From: Methylobacterium sp. NEAU K
GTDB taxonomy: Bacteria; Pseudomonadota; Alphaproteobacteria; Rhizobiales; Beijerinckiaceae
Direction of reading: 5' to 3'
Assembly (NCBI RefSeq): GCF_030700285.1
Contig: NZ_JAUYZJ010000043.1
Coordinates: 1 to 32,080, forward strand
DNA: 32,080 nt
Each line of letters starts with the position of its first letter. Within the stretch, counting starts at the first letter, position 1. Under the pieces are notes generated by a model, which saw only the letters and a list, made by a program, of their open reading frames with translations, searched no databases and was not told where the DNA came from. Positions 16,547-24,882 of the stretch are shown piece after piece. The position numbers were made by a program, and so were the translations under genes.

Positions 16547-16571
16547 ATTGAGGCGCGTGTGGGAGGTCGGG

Positions 16572-17354
16572 ATGCAATCGATGTTCGTGGACGGGCGTGT
16601 GGCGGTGACCGCGTCCGGCGACGGCAGGCCGCTGGTGCTGCTGCACTCGCTCCTGGCCGATGCTGCGAGCTTCGACCGGGTCATCCCGGCGCTTGCGCGG
16701 GACTTCCGCGTACTGGTTCCGGACCTGCCCGGCTTCGGCGGCTCCGCACCCGCACCGGACGGGCTGGAGGCTGTCGCCGACCGGGTGGCGCTGGCCGTGC
16801 GCGAGGCGACCGGCGGGCGACCGGCGGCCGGGCTCGGTAACGGCTACGGCGGCTTCGTGTTGCTGCTTTGCGCCCTACGCCACCCCGACCTGTTCGACCG
16901 TCTCGTCTTCGCGGATTGCGGCGCCTGCTTCTCCGAGCCGGGCCGGGAGGCGTTTCGCGGCATGGCGCGGGCGGCGCGCGAGAAGGGGCTTGCGGCGATC
17001 GCCGACACGGCGATGCGGCGCCTGTTCGCGCCCGCGTTCCAGGCGGCGCACCCGGCGTTGATGACCGAGCGGCGGGCCGCCTTCCTGCGCACCGACATCG
17101 ATGTGTTTCAGGCCGCCTGCGCGGCACTGGCCGGCCTCGACCTGCGCGCTCGCCTGTCCGATGTCCGCGCGCCGGCCCTCGTGCTGGTCGGCGAGCACGA
17201 CGAGGCGACCCCGCCGGCCATGGCGCGCGAACTCGCCGCCGGGCTACCGGATGCCCGGTTCGTGATGCTGCCGGACTGTGCTCACGTCCCGCAACTGCAG
17301 GCCCCCGAGACCTTCGCCCGGGAGGTCATCGCGTTTCTTCGGCCAGTGCCGTGA
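16572..17354 (+). CDS. Alpha/beta hydrolase with glycine in place of the nucleophile serine
   Basis: This 260-residue protein has the alpha/beta hydrolase fold of the enol-lactonase/esterase type: the oxyanion strand LVLLHSLLAD, the strand VLVPDLPGFGGS, acid Asp210 (VGEHDEATPP) and base His238 (PDCAHVPQL). The nucleophile elbow, normally G-N-S-x-G-G, reads GNGYGG, so residue 91 is Gly (codon GGC at 16842-16844) where Ser AGC would be one base away. It may be inactive, non-hydrolytic or a recent mutant. The ATG at 16572 follows GGGAGG at good spacing, and upstream in-frame sequence to 16503 lacks family character. It is divergent from gntR and probably belongs to the same catabolic locus. Confidence 0.9.
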   Translation: MQSMFVDGRVAVTASGDGRPLVLLHSLLADAASFDRVIPALARDFRVLVPDLPGFGGSAPAPDGLEAVADRVALAVREATGGRPAAGLGNGYGGFVLLLCALRHPDLFDRLVFADCGACFSEPGREAFRGMARAAREKGLAAIADTAMRRLFAPAFQAAHPALMTERRAAFLRTDIDVFQAACAALAGLDLRARLSDVRAPALVLVGEHDEATPPAMARELAAGLPDARFVMLPDCAHVPQLQAPETFAREVIAFLRPVP

Positions 17355-17542
17355 GCTGCAGGGACGCGCAACGCGTTCGGGCTCATCGGCATGGCGGCCA
17401 AACGCACGGGCGAGGCGGCATGATGATGAAGACGGCGCTCGTGACCCGCCGGGAAACGTCGGCCTGCCGACGCGTGGCGCCGGTCCCCGCGCCTGGGCGC
17501 TCTTCTACACCGTGGCTCAGAGCTTTACCCGATCGAAGCGGA

Positions 17543-17989
17543 TCATCGGCGGCGTCGCCCGAGACGCGACAGGCCGGGCAGGAAATCGGGATCGGTCAGC
17601 GCTGCCGCCAGCACCGCGAAGAGGCCGAGATGCAGGCCCGCCGCCGCGAATTGAAGGTTATGGAGCGACCACATCCCGATCGCGCCCGCTGCCATGAGCG
17701 GCGGACCCACGACGTAGATCGGTGTCCGCCACGGGCCGGCAGGCCGAGCGAGGCGCCAGAAACAGCCGGCGAGCGCCGCGAGCGCGAACCCGCCCTTGAT
17801 CAGCGCCATGAAGCGGATGACCCGCACGAGATCGGGATCGACGGTCGCAGTCGGAGCCCGCGCAACCGCGACGCAGACACTGAGGACGGCGACGGCCGTC
17901 AGCAGGGAGAGGGTCATGCGGGTGGGCCGCGATCTGTCGGCTGCGCGATCGGCCGAGGCCGGCCTGCCTATCCGCGCCTGAAGCTGCAT
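17543..17989 (-). CDS. Small four-helix membrane protein, function unknown
   Basis: I do not recognise the family. The predicted 148-residue protein has four hydrophobic segments: LSLLTAVAVLSVCVAVA, FMALIKGGFALAALAGCFW, IYVVGPPLMAAGAIGMW, and AAGLHLGLFAVLAAAL. A basic tail (RLGRRRR) suggests a cytosolic C terminus. The ATG at 17989 is preceded by GGGAGAAGG and is preferred over the longer frame starting at 18052. It lies downstream of the amidohydrolase, 157 bp away in the same orientation, and is convergent with the alpha/beta hydrolase. Composition and hydrophobic layout look like a real gene, but no function can be given. Confidence 0.72.
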   Translation of the reverse strand: MQLQARIGRPASADRAADRSRPTRMTLSLLTAVAVLSVCVAVARAPTATVDPDLVRVIRFMALIKGGFALAALAGCFWRLARPAGPWRTPIYVVGPPLMAAGAIGMWSLHNLQFAAAGLHLGLFAVLAAALTDPDFLPGLSRLGRRRR

Positions 17990-18146
17990 ATGCCTTCTCC
18001 CGTATGAGCGACAATGTGAGAGCGATCTCCGCCATCGGCAGCACACAGACATTCGTGTTGTGCGGCAGGGTGGCGGTCGATCGCGCTCAGCGCCCCGAGG
18101 CCGTGCCGGTCATGGACAGGGACGGTCCGGAGCGATCGATCTTCGC

Positions 18147-19127
18147 TCAGAAGTCGTAGAGCTGCTTCGGATTGTCGACAAGGATCCTGTCCCGGGTCGC
18201 GCGCTCGGGCACCCACGCGGCGAGGAGGTCAAGCAGGCGGCCGTCATCGACGTCCTGGGCGGGCGCGAGATCCGTCGGCTTGCGGCCAGGTCGCGGCGTG
18301 CTGTCCGGGTGCGGCCAGTCGCTGCCCCAGACGAGCCGCTCCGGGTTCGCCGCGACGAGGGCCCGCGCCAGCGGCACCACGTCGGGGTAGTCGGGCGCTC
18401 TGTCCGACGCGCGGTAGGCTCCCGACAGCTTCACCCAGGCCTTGCCGCCGCGCACGAGGTCGAGCACGTCACCGAAGCCCGGCTGATCGGGCCCGCGGGC
18501 CGCCTGTGCGCCAGCGAAGTGATCGAACACCACGGGCACCGGCAGGGCGGATAATTGCTGCTTCAGCGGGGCGATGACCGACAGGCGGGAGTAGACCTGC
18601 AGGTGCCATGGCCGCTGCCCGATCTGCTGGACGGCGCTCTCCAGGGCACTGGCCGAGGCTGCAGGGTCGAACACGCCAGCCTGCTCCAGGTTGACCCGGA
18701 TGCCGCGGATGCCGGCCTTGACCAGCGCGTCGAGCTCGGCCGTGCTGGTCCCCGGCCCGATCACCGCGACGCCGCGGGCGCGATGGGGGCCGAGAAGGCG
18801 CAGACCGTCGAGCGTGGCCGCGTTGTCCGTGCCATAGACGCTCGGCGTCACGATCACCACGCGGTCGAGCTTGAGCGCGTGCTGGAGGGCGAGCAGACTG
18901 TCCGGCGGGTCGACCGGCGGAGTGTAGGCGCGCCCGTCCCAGAACGGGAACTTGGCCGGATCGGGTATGACGTGGACGTGGCAGTCGCACGCGCCCGGCG
19001 GCACCTGGAACGTGACCGGTGTCTTCACGGTCTGAGCATGGGCTTCAGCCGCAGCCCGCGCCGTCTTGTCGGTCAGGGCGAGGCCGTTGACGACGGCGAG
19101 CGCGAGTGTCTGCCTGCGTGACAGCAT
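18147..19127 (-). CDS. Exported amidohydrolase, pyrone-dicarboxylate-hydrolase-like
   Basis: This 326-residue TIM-barrel metal-dependent hydrolase belongs to the amidohydrolase 2 group related to 2-pyrone-4,6-dicarboxylate hydrolase. The HxH metal motif is His50/His52 (CDCHVHV); later come VVFDHFAG and the end-of-barrel WGSDWPHP with the metal/catalytic Asp. The N terminus (MLSRRQTLALAVVNG) carries paired arginines and a hydrophobic stretch like a Tat signal, followed by an Ala-rich cleavage zone, so export is likely and unusual for this group. The start follows GGAGG at 9-nt spacing. It is 287 bp downstream of iorB, behind a strong inverted repeat, so co-transcription is doubtful. The substrate is probably a lactone or cyclic ester; the exact compound is unknown. 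Confidence 0.88.
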   Translation of the reverse strand: MLSRRQTLALAVVNGLALTDKTARAAAEAHAQTVKTPVTFQVPPGACDCHVHVIPDPAKFPFWDGRAYTPPVDPPDSLLALQHALKLDRVVIVTPSVYGTDNAATLDGLRLLGPHRARGVAVIGPGTSTAELDALVKAGIRGIRVNLEQAGVFDPAASASALESAVQQIGQRPWHLQVYSRLSVIAPLKQQLSALPVPVVFDHFAGAQAARGPDQPGFGDVLDLVRGGKAWVKLSGAYRASDRAPDYPDVVPLARALVAANPERLVWGSDWPHPDSTPRPGRKPTDLAPAQDVDDGRLLDLLAAWVPERATRDRILVDNPKQLYDF

Positions 19128-19211
19128 GGCGGGCTTCCTCCGGATCTGCAGGCGGCCTTCTGCGGGCGCCCCGGTCGGATCGGATCACCCGGACGCCGCG
19201 AGCGCAAGCCG

Positions 19212-19254
19212 GGCATGCCGGCATCGCGCGTTCGAGACGCGATGCCGGCATGCC
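19212..19254. repeat. Strong 17-bp inverted repeat between iorB and the amidohydrolase gene
   Basis: Arms 19212-19228 and 19238-19254 are exact reverse complements around a 9-base loop. It lies about 160 bp after the iorB stop and 85 bp before the amidohydrolase start. No T tract follows on the minus strand, so termination would not be of the standard kind. The arms also contain the self-complementary GCATGCCGGCATGC-like core, giving alternative foldings. Confidence 0.8.
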
Positions 19255-19414
19255 GCGGGGTCAGGAGCTTGCCGAACTGCTCCGGCACCGGACGAGTCGA
19301 TCGTCGAGGGGAGCGCGAGCAGCCTCAAGCCGTGAGGCAAGGGGTAGGTCAAGCGCGGGCCGCGCAAGCGACGCGTCGAGGCAACCCCGATCGGGGGCCT
19401 CTCCCGTCCGCCTG

Positions 19415-21637
19415 TCAGGTGCCATGAAGCGCCGCCTTCACCTTGGTCGGCGTGAACGGTACCGACCGCAGACGGGCTCCCGTCGCGTCGAAGATCGCAT
19501 TCGAGATCGCCGCAGGCACGATGGCCGCGGACGGCTCACCGGCACCCCACGGCTTCTCGGTCGGCCGATCGATCAGATCGATCACCACCTCGGGCACGTC
19601 CGGGAAGGTAAGGATCGGGTAGCTCGACCAGTCCAGGCTGGTGACGGCGCCTCGGTCGAACGTGACCTCCTCCATCAGCACCCGACTGACAGTCTGGATG
19701 ACGTTGCCGTCGAGCTGGTTGCGAACGCCGTCCGGGTTGATGATCTGCCCGCAATCCTGGACTACGAAGAAGCGCGGCACCCGGACCTGCCCACTGCTGA
19801 GGTTGACCTCGACCTCGGCTACACCCGCGACGTAGGTGCGGTTCAGCTCGTACTTGACGTAGGAGATGCCGCGCCCGCGCAGAACATCGCCCGAGGCGTC
19901 TTTCACCGGCGAGGGCCGGGCCTGCCACTTGGCGATCTCTGCAACCCGCTTCAGCACCTCGATGCCGCGCGGGTCCTTGAGCGCGCGCAGGCGGTACTCC
20001 AGCGGGTCGGCGCTCGCCGCCGCCGCACACTCGTCGAGGAAGGCCTCGTTGGCGTAGGTGTTCTGCATCCGGCCCGGCGTGCGGATCCAGGAGGGGCGGA
20101 GCGGCGTCGACACCAGACGATGGCAGACCGTGCGCACGTTCGGGAAAGCATAGGGCAAAGCCGAGTTGCCGATGATGTTGCCCGGCGCCATCGAGGTCTC
20201 GTGCGGCAGATCGGCCAGGGAGGCCGCCACGAGCGGCACGCTGCCCGCCACGCCGTCCGGGATGTGGAACTGCGAGGACCAAGCGGCGACGTTGCCCTGC
20301 TGATCGAGCCCGGCCTTCAGGTCGATCAGGGTCGGTGGCCCCTTCGGATCCCAGCCGTGCTCGTCCGCTCGCGACCACTGGACCCGTACGGGGCGGCCCA
20401 GCGCACGGGCGAGGAGCGCCGCGTCGCCCGCCGCGTCCTCATGGCCGTTGCGGCCGTAGCAGCCCGCGCCCTCCACGTAGATGCAGCGCACCGCCTCCGG
20501 GGCGATCCCGGTCATCGCGGCGAGCTGCTTACGCAGGGCGTGCGTCGCCTGCGAGGCGGTCCAGCAGGTGAGCAGCCCGTCCTTGAGTTCCGCGATCGCG
20601 CAGGATGGCCCGATCGAGCCGTGGGTGTGGATGGCGAAGTCGTACGTGGCCTCCAGCGTCCGGGCGGCTTGGCCGAGTGCCGTCTCGGCATCGCCCGTGC
20701 TGCTCGTCACGTCGTCCTTGCTCACCTTCGTGGCGCGCACGTGCTGCCAGAGCTTGCCCTGCTCCGGCAGGCCTTCCCATTTGGACCACGTCGTCTTGAG
20801 CTGCCCGGCCGCCTTCACGGCCGCCCACTCCTTCTCGGCGACAACGGCCAGGAAGTTGCCCTGACGCACCACCTTGATCAGGCCCGGAATGTTCGCGACC
20901 GACGCCTCGTCCACGCTCTGCAGATCCGCACCGATTGCCGGGGGACGGACCACGCGGGCGTGCACCATGCCGGGCACGCGATAATCCTGCATGTAGGTAA
21001 AGCGAGCGGTCACCTTCTCGGGGATGTCGATCCGAGCCACCGACTTCCCGACGAGGGCGAAGGTCGCCGGATCCTTGGTCGTGACGGCCGGGTCGACCTT
21101 CAGGTCTAGGCGTCCGTCCTTCACGAGTTCGGCGTAAGAGATACCTTTCCCGCCGGCCTTTGGCCGCACGATGCCGTTCTCGCTCACCAATGCATCGGCC
21201 GGCACGCCGAGCCGCTCGCTCGCGATCTGCATGAGGCGGGCGCGGGCGGTCGCCGCCGCTTGCCGGATCTCGGCACCCCCCTTCTGGATCGAGAGGCTGC
21301 CGTAGGTCGGGCCCTGATCGGGGGTCAGCGCCGTGTCGCCCTGGACGATGGTCACGCGGTCGAGCGGTAGGTCGAGCTCCTCGGCCGCGATCTGCGCCAT
21401 CGCGGTCTCAACGCCGGTGCCGAGATCGACCTTGCCGGAAAAGATCGTGGCGCGCCCGTCAGCCCCGAGGGCCAGGAAGCTGTCGACCTGATCCGGGGCA
21501 ACGGGCTTCGAGAAGCCGTTGGTCGCGACCGGCGCGAAGGTCTGCGCGAGGGCGCCGCGACCGGACAGCGAGAAGCCGACCACGAGGGCGCCGCCCTGGA
21601 GGAGCAGGTTGCGGCGTGAGAGAAGGGGCGCGTTCAT
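19415..21637 (-). CDS. Molybdopterin-binding aldehyde/heterocycle oxidoreductase, large subunit (IorB-like)
   Basis: This 740-residue protein is the molybdenum-cofactor subunit of a two-subunit hydroxylase resembling isoquinoline 1-oxidoreductase beta. A Tat signal (SRRNLLLQGGALVVGFSL, about 7-25) indicates export of the folded complex to the periplasm. Family features include VDLGTGVETAMAQIAAEEL after the signal, the GAGCYGRNGHEDAAGDA region in the middle, RTPGRMQNTYANEAFLDE, and the C-terminal KPWGAGEPSAAIVPAAISNA with the likely catalytic Glu. The start ATG has an excellent ribosome site (GAGGAGGT), and only 13 bp separate it from the iorA stop, so the two are one operon. No cytochrome subunit or XdhC-like maturation gene is adjacent. 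Aldehydes or N-heterocycles are possible substrates. Confidence 0.93.
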   Translation of the reverse strand: MNAPLLSRRNLLLQGGALVVGFSLSGRGALAQTFAPVATNGFSKPVAPDQVDSFLALGADGRATIFSGKVDLGTGVETAMAQIAAEELDLPLDRVTIVQGDTALTPDQGPTYGSLSIQKGGAEIRQAAATARARLMQIASERLGVPADALVSENGIVRPKAGGKGISYAELVKDGRLDLKVDPAVTTKDPATFALVGKSVARIDIPEKVTARFTYMQDYRVPGMVHARVVRPPAIGADLQSVDEASVANIPGLIKVVRQGNFLAVVAEKEWAAVKAAGQLKTTWSKWEGLPEQGKLWQHVRATKVSKDDVTSSTGDAETALGQAARTLEATYDFAIHTHGSIGPSCAIAELKDGLLTCWTASQATHALRKQLAAMTGIAPEAVRCIYVEGAGCYGRNGHEDAAGDAALLARALGRPVRVQWSRADEHGWDPKGPPTLIDLKAGLDQQGNVAAWSSQFHIPDGVAGSVPLVAASLADLPHETSMAPGNIIGNSALPYAFPNVRTVCHRLVSTPLRPSWIRTPGRMQNTYANEAFLDECAAAASADPLEYRLRALKDPRGIEVLKRVAEIAKWQARPSPVKDASGDVLRGRGISYVKYELNRTYVAGVAEVEVNLSSGQVRVPRFFVVQDCGQIINPDGVRNQLDGNVIQTVSRVLMEEVTFDRGAVTSLDWSSYPILTFPDVPEVVIDLIDRPTEKPWGAGEPSAAIVPAAISNAIFDATGARLRSVPFTPTKVKAALHGT

Positions 21638-21650
21638 GGCAATAACCTCC

Positions 21651-22121
21651 TCAGAGCGTGCCGGCGGCGCGCTGGACGGCGCGCACGATCCGCAGATGGG
21701 TGCCGCAGCGGCAGAGGTTCTGGGCCAGCGCCTGCCGGATCGCGGCCGCGTCGGGCTTCGGAGTCTCATTGAGGAGGGCGGCCGACTGCATGATCATGCC
21801 GTTGATGCAGTAGCCGCACTGCGCAGCCTGCTCGGCGATGAAGGCGGCCTGCACCGGGTGCGGCTTGTCCGGGCTGCCGAGGCCCTCGAGGGTTACGATC
21901 TTGGCGCCCGCCTTCAGGCCGGATACCGGCGTGATGCAGGAGCGCACGGCCTGCCCGTCAACGTGTACCGTGCAGGCGCCGCACTGGCCGAGACCGCAGC
22001 CGAAGCGCGGGCCATGCAGGCCGAGTTCGTCGCGAAGCACGTAGAGGAGCGGCGTGTCCGGGTCGTCCACGTTCACCGGGGCCGCTCGCCCGTTCACATC
22101 CAGCGACATTTGCTGCGCCAT
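21651..22121 (-). CDS. [2Fe-2S] small subunit of molybdenum hydroxylase (IorA-like)
   Basis: This 156-residue electron-transfer subunit has two [2Fe-2S] clusters: plant-type Cys42, 47, 50 and 62 (FGCGLGQCGACTV...RSC) and the four-helix type Cys102, 105, 137 and 139 (QCGYCINGM, LCRCGTH). Length and order match IorA/CoxS-type subunits. It has no signal of its own, so it would travel with the Tat-bearing IorB. The ATG at 22121 follows AGGGAGA; the frame extends far upstream but that part has no family similarity. An imperfect inverted repeat (GGTGTA-N5-TATACC, 22146-22162) lies 25 bp upstream and might be an operator or part of the promoter. Confidence 0.94.
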   Translation of the reverse strand: MAQQMSLDVNGRAAPVNVDDPDTPLLYVLRDELGLHGPRFGCGLGQCGACTVHVDGQAVRSCITPVSGLKAGAKIVTLEGLGSPDKPHPVQAAFIAEQAAQCGYCINGMIMQSAALLNETPKPDAAAIRQALAQNLCRCGTHLRIVRAVQRAAGTL

Positions 22122-22689
22122 CGGGCGTCTCCCTGGAACCATTCTGGTGTACGGCCTATACCCGGCGCAGGTCCGGAGCAACGCGACGGCGTGACAGCGG
22201 CCATCCCTTTGCTGCGCGTGACCGTGTTTTGCCGAGCTCCATCGAGGAGGCTCCATGGCCTCCCCAAGCCATAGACGGTCCGCCCTCTCCCTCGCCCTGG
22301 CCGCCGGACATGCGGGTCCGCCGAGCCGATTGCGCAGGACTGGCCAGGGCCTTCGCGGCAGCCATTGCGGACACATACGGCTCATCGCAGGAGCGGACGG
22401 CGACCCTGCCGATTTGGCACCGCACTGGGCCGTGGATCCGAACCGCGGTGCACAACGTCGGAGCCGAGCACGACTGTCCGGCCCAGCACGGCGACGTGCT
22501 GGAACAGAGCCTGCCCCACAAGGTGCCACATAACACGGCAGCTTTTGGGCGAGCCTTTGAACGAAGCGGACGCCGTGTTTCGCCGGACTTGATCCGAGCT
22601 GATCTTTGGGCGTGTTGGTTGTCGTATTCCAAGCGGACTTGAATTTCTCGTCGGCCTCATAAGAAATCAGTCTTTGAGCATGCGATTGG
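22122..22689. other. Intergenic region, no gene recognised
   Basis: This 568-base gap lies between the iorA start and the stop of the XRE-cupin gene. Frames on both strands (for example 22229-22642 plus and 22382-22660 minus) give translations with unusually many His, Cys and Trp and no motif I recognise; they may be decayed coding sequence. The end near 22600-22690 is AT-richer than its surroundings and has a weak hairpin (ATTTCT at 22643-22648 with AGAAAT at 22662-22667) that could end the regulator transcript. Confidence 0.5.
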
Positions 22690-23346
22690 TCAAGAATTCT
22701 CCGGTCGAGATACCCCAAGCACGTTGACCCACAGGACGACTGTTCGATTGCGGGAGGCGGGATTGCTGAAGCGGTGCGGCCGGCGGCTCTCGAAACGAAA
22801 ACTGTCCCCTTCGGAGAGCTGCAGCGTACGCGCCTCGACGACGAGGGTCAGCCGTCCCTCCAGAACAAGGCCAGCCTCCTCGCCATCGTGGCTGAACGGT
22901 TCGTCGCCGGTGCTGGCACCGGGCTTCAGGACCAGGTGAAACAGGCTCATGCCCTGTGTTCCGCCGGGCGGCGTGAGCAATTGTTTGGTGATGCCGGCAC
23001 GCCAGAGTTGAAGCTCCGGCCGATCCTTCTCAAACACGACGATCGGGTCCGGGTCGGGCTCGCTCGGAGAAGGCTCGAACAGGCCCGCGATTCCGATCTG
23101 CAGCGTGTCCGCAAGAAGGGCGAGCACCCGGAGGGACGGCGAGGACAAGCCACGCTCGACTTGGCTGAGGAAGCCGATCGACAGACCGGTGCCGGACGCG
23201 ATCGCCTCCAGCGAGAGGCCTCGTGCCCGCCTCAAGGTGCGAAGGCGCTGCCCCACAGCCCGATCGACCGGGTCCGCACCAATCTCGTCGCTTCTGCGGA
23301 TGCTCACCGCCACGCCATCCTGCCGTTCTCCCAGTCCTTCATGCAC
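22690..23346 (-). CDS. XRE-family regulator with C-terminal cupin domain
   Basis: This 218-residue transcription factor has an XRE/HTH_3 DNA-binding domain (about 30-88; LRTLRRARGLSLEAIASGTG, then LSIGFLSQVERGLSSPSLR) and a cupin sensor domain (about 110-210; HDGEEAGLVLEGRLTLVVE, LSEGDSFRFESRRPHRFSNP). PuuR-like members of this group repress amine and amino acid catabolism genes in response to the substrate. It is divergent from the ABC transporter/oxidoreductase operon, separated by about 109 bp, and is the obvious candidate regulator. The start is uncertain: GTG at 23346 has no ribosome site, while GTG at 23313 follows AGGATGG; the DNA-binding domain is intact with either. Confidence 0.93.
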   Translation of the reverse strand: MHEGLGERQDGVAVSIRRSDEIGADPVDRAVGQRLRTLRRARGLSLEAIASGTGLSIGFLSQVERGLSSPSLRVLALLADTLQIGIAGLFEPSPSEPDPDPIVVFEKDRPELQLWRAGITKQLLTPPGGTQGMSLFHLVLKPGASTGDEPFSHDGEEAGLVLEGRLTLVVEARTLQLSEGDSFRFESRRPHRFSNPASRNRTVVLWVNVLGVSRPENS

Positions 23347-23455
23347 GTGAAATCCACTTGCGTCGACTGGAGAACCATGCGGTATTCTTCATCAGCATGA
23401 AACCAGGGCGGCCTCCGAGCCGCGTCACGCCATGCCGGAACCGTGGAGCCGCGCG

Positions 23456-24223
23456 ATGAGAAGCATGTTTCCGAGCCTGTGCCTGGCCCTCGCCCTCTTG
23501 GTCGCCGGTCCGGCGCGGGCCGAGCCGACGCTGCGCGTGGGTGCCACGCCGACCGGGCTGCCCTTCACCTTTCTCGACACCAAAACCAACACGATCCAGG
23601 GTGTGATGGTCGACCTCGTCAACGCGGTCGGCAAGGAGGCGGGCTTCGCGGTGGCGGTTGAGCCGCTGCAGTTCTCGACTCTGATTCCGGCTCTGACCGC
23701 CTCGAAGATCGACATCATCTCGGCGGCGATGTTCATCACACCCCAGCGCAAGGAGGTCGTGGCCTTTTCCGCGCCCGTCTACAGCTATGGCGAGGGGCTG
23801 ATCGTCCCGAAGACCGACACGAAGGACTATGCATCCTTCGCCGACCTGAAGGGCGAGACCGTCGGTGCCCAGGTCGGCACCGCCTTCGTCGAGCCGCTCA
23901 AGAAGTCTGGCCTGTTCGCCGATGTGAAGATCTACGACACGATCCCCGACATCATCCGCGACGTGAATTCCGGGCGGCTGAAGGCCGGCTTCGCCGACGC
24001 GCCGATCCTCGCCTACTACGTCAAGCAGGGCGTGTTCCCCGGCGTGCGGCTGGTCGAGACCCTGAAGCCGACCGTCGTCGCCTCGGTGGGCCTCAGCGTG
24101 CGCAAGGCCGATTCCGAACTGCTCGCCAAGATCGACGCGGCGCTCGCCAAGCTGAAGGCGGACGGGACGCTCCAGAAGATCCTCACCAAGTGGGGGCTGC
24201 CGCCCTCGGCCGATCGCCCGTGA
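23456..24223 (+). CDS. ABC transporter periplasmic binding protein, polar amino acid/amine type
   Basis: This 255-residue solute-binding protein of family 3 starts with a Sec signal (MRSMFPSLCLALALLVAGPARA, cut before EPTLRVG). The mature part shows LRVGATPTGLPFTF, GVMVDLVNAVGKEAGF, the IDIISAAMFITPQRKEVVAFS segment of the first lobe, and DIIRDVNSGRLKAGFADAPI of the second. It captures an amino acid or related amine for the membrane permease. The ATG at 23456 follows GGAG with 7-nt spacing and gives a normal signal peptide; an upstream ATG at 23432 would add eight residues. Its stop overlaps the permease start. It is the first gene of a four-gene operon. Confidence 0.94.
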   Translation: MRSMFPSLCLALALLVAGPARAEPTLRVGATPTGLPFTFLDTKTNTIQGVMVDLVNAVGKEAGFAVAVEPLQFSTLIPALTASKIDIISAAMFITPQRKEVVAFSAPVYSYGEGLIVPKTDTKDYASFADLKGETVGAQVGTAFVEPLKKSGLFADVKIYDTIPDIIRDVNSGRLKAGFADAPILAYYVKQGVFPGVRLVETLKPTVVASVGLSVRKADSELLAKIDAALAKLKADGTLQKILTKWGLPPSADRP

Positions 24224-24882
24224 TCTTCATGCGCGAGTTCCTCGCCGACGCACAGGATTACCTGCCGATCCTGCTCCAGGGCGTACAACTCACGATCTTG
24301 ATCACGCTCGCTTCCCTGGTGGTTTCGACGCTGCTCGGCCTGTTCTGGGCGGTGATGCGGGTCTCCGGCATCGCCCTGCTCGCGGGCTTCAGCACAGTGA
24401 TGATCAACATCCTGCGCGGCATCCCGATCATCGTGCAGCTGTTCTACATCTACTTCGTGCTGCCGGATTTCGGCCTGTCGCTCACGGCAGTCCAGGCGGC
24501 GATCATCGGGCTCGGCATCGCCTATTCGGCCTACCAGGCCGAGAACTTCCGTGCCGGCATCGAGGCGGTGGATCACGGGCAGGTCGAGGCCGCCCTCTCG
24601 ATCGGCATGGGCTGGTGGATGACCATGCGCCGGGTGATCCTGCCACAGGCAATCCGGATCGCGCTGCCGCCCTACGGCAACATCATGATCATGATGCTCA
24701 AGGACTCGTCCCAGGCCTCGACCATCACGGTCGCGGAGCTGGCTCTGCAGGGCAAGCTCATCGCCTCCTCGACCTTCAAGAACACCAGCGTCTACACGAT
24801 GGTGGCGCTGATGTACCTCGCCCTCAGCCTGCCGTTGATCCTGCTGGTCCGCCACTTCGAGGCCAAGGGACGGCATCGATGA
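24220..24882 (+). CDS. ABC transporter permease, His/Glu/Gln/Arg/opine type
   Basis: This inner-membrane protein of about 220 residues has five to six helices and the HisM/GlnP-type EAA loop (EAVDHGQVEAALSIGMGWWM, then RRVILPQAIRIALPP), which contacts the ATPase. The early ILRGIPIIVQLFYIYF segment is typical of amino acid permeases. Only one permease gene is present, so the channel is probably a homodimer. GTG at 24220 overlaps the upstream TGA in GTGA, supporting translational coupling; ATG at 24229 is a three-codon shorter alternative. The end overlaps the ATPase start in ATGA. Confidence 0.94.
   Translation: MIFMREFLADAQDYLPILLQGVQLTILITLASLVVSTLLGLFWAVMRVSGIALLAGFSTVMINILRGIPIIVQLFYIYFVLPDFGLSLTAVQAAIIGLGIAYSAYQAENFRAGIEAVDHGQVEAALSIGMGWWMTMRRVILPQAIRIALPPYGNIMIMMLKDSSQASTITVAELALQGKLIASSTFKNTSVYTMVALMYLALSLPLILLVRHFEAKGRHR

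Noticed and set aside
19106..21109. Plus-strand frame of about 667 codons opposite iorB
   Set aside because: No domain seen; the minus strand encodes a complete molybdenum hydroxylase subunit.
23347..23455. Weak inverted repeat (GAACC-ATGC-GGTATTC) in the XRE/ABC divergent gap
   Set aside because: Arms are short and imperfect; it could be an operator but cannot be supported.
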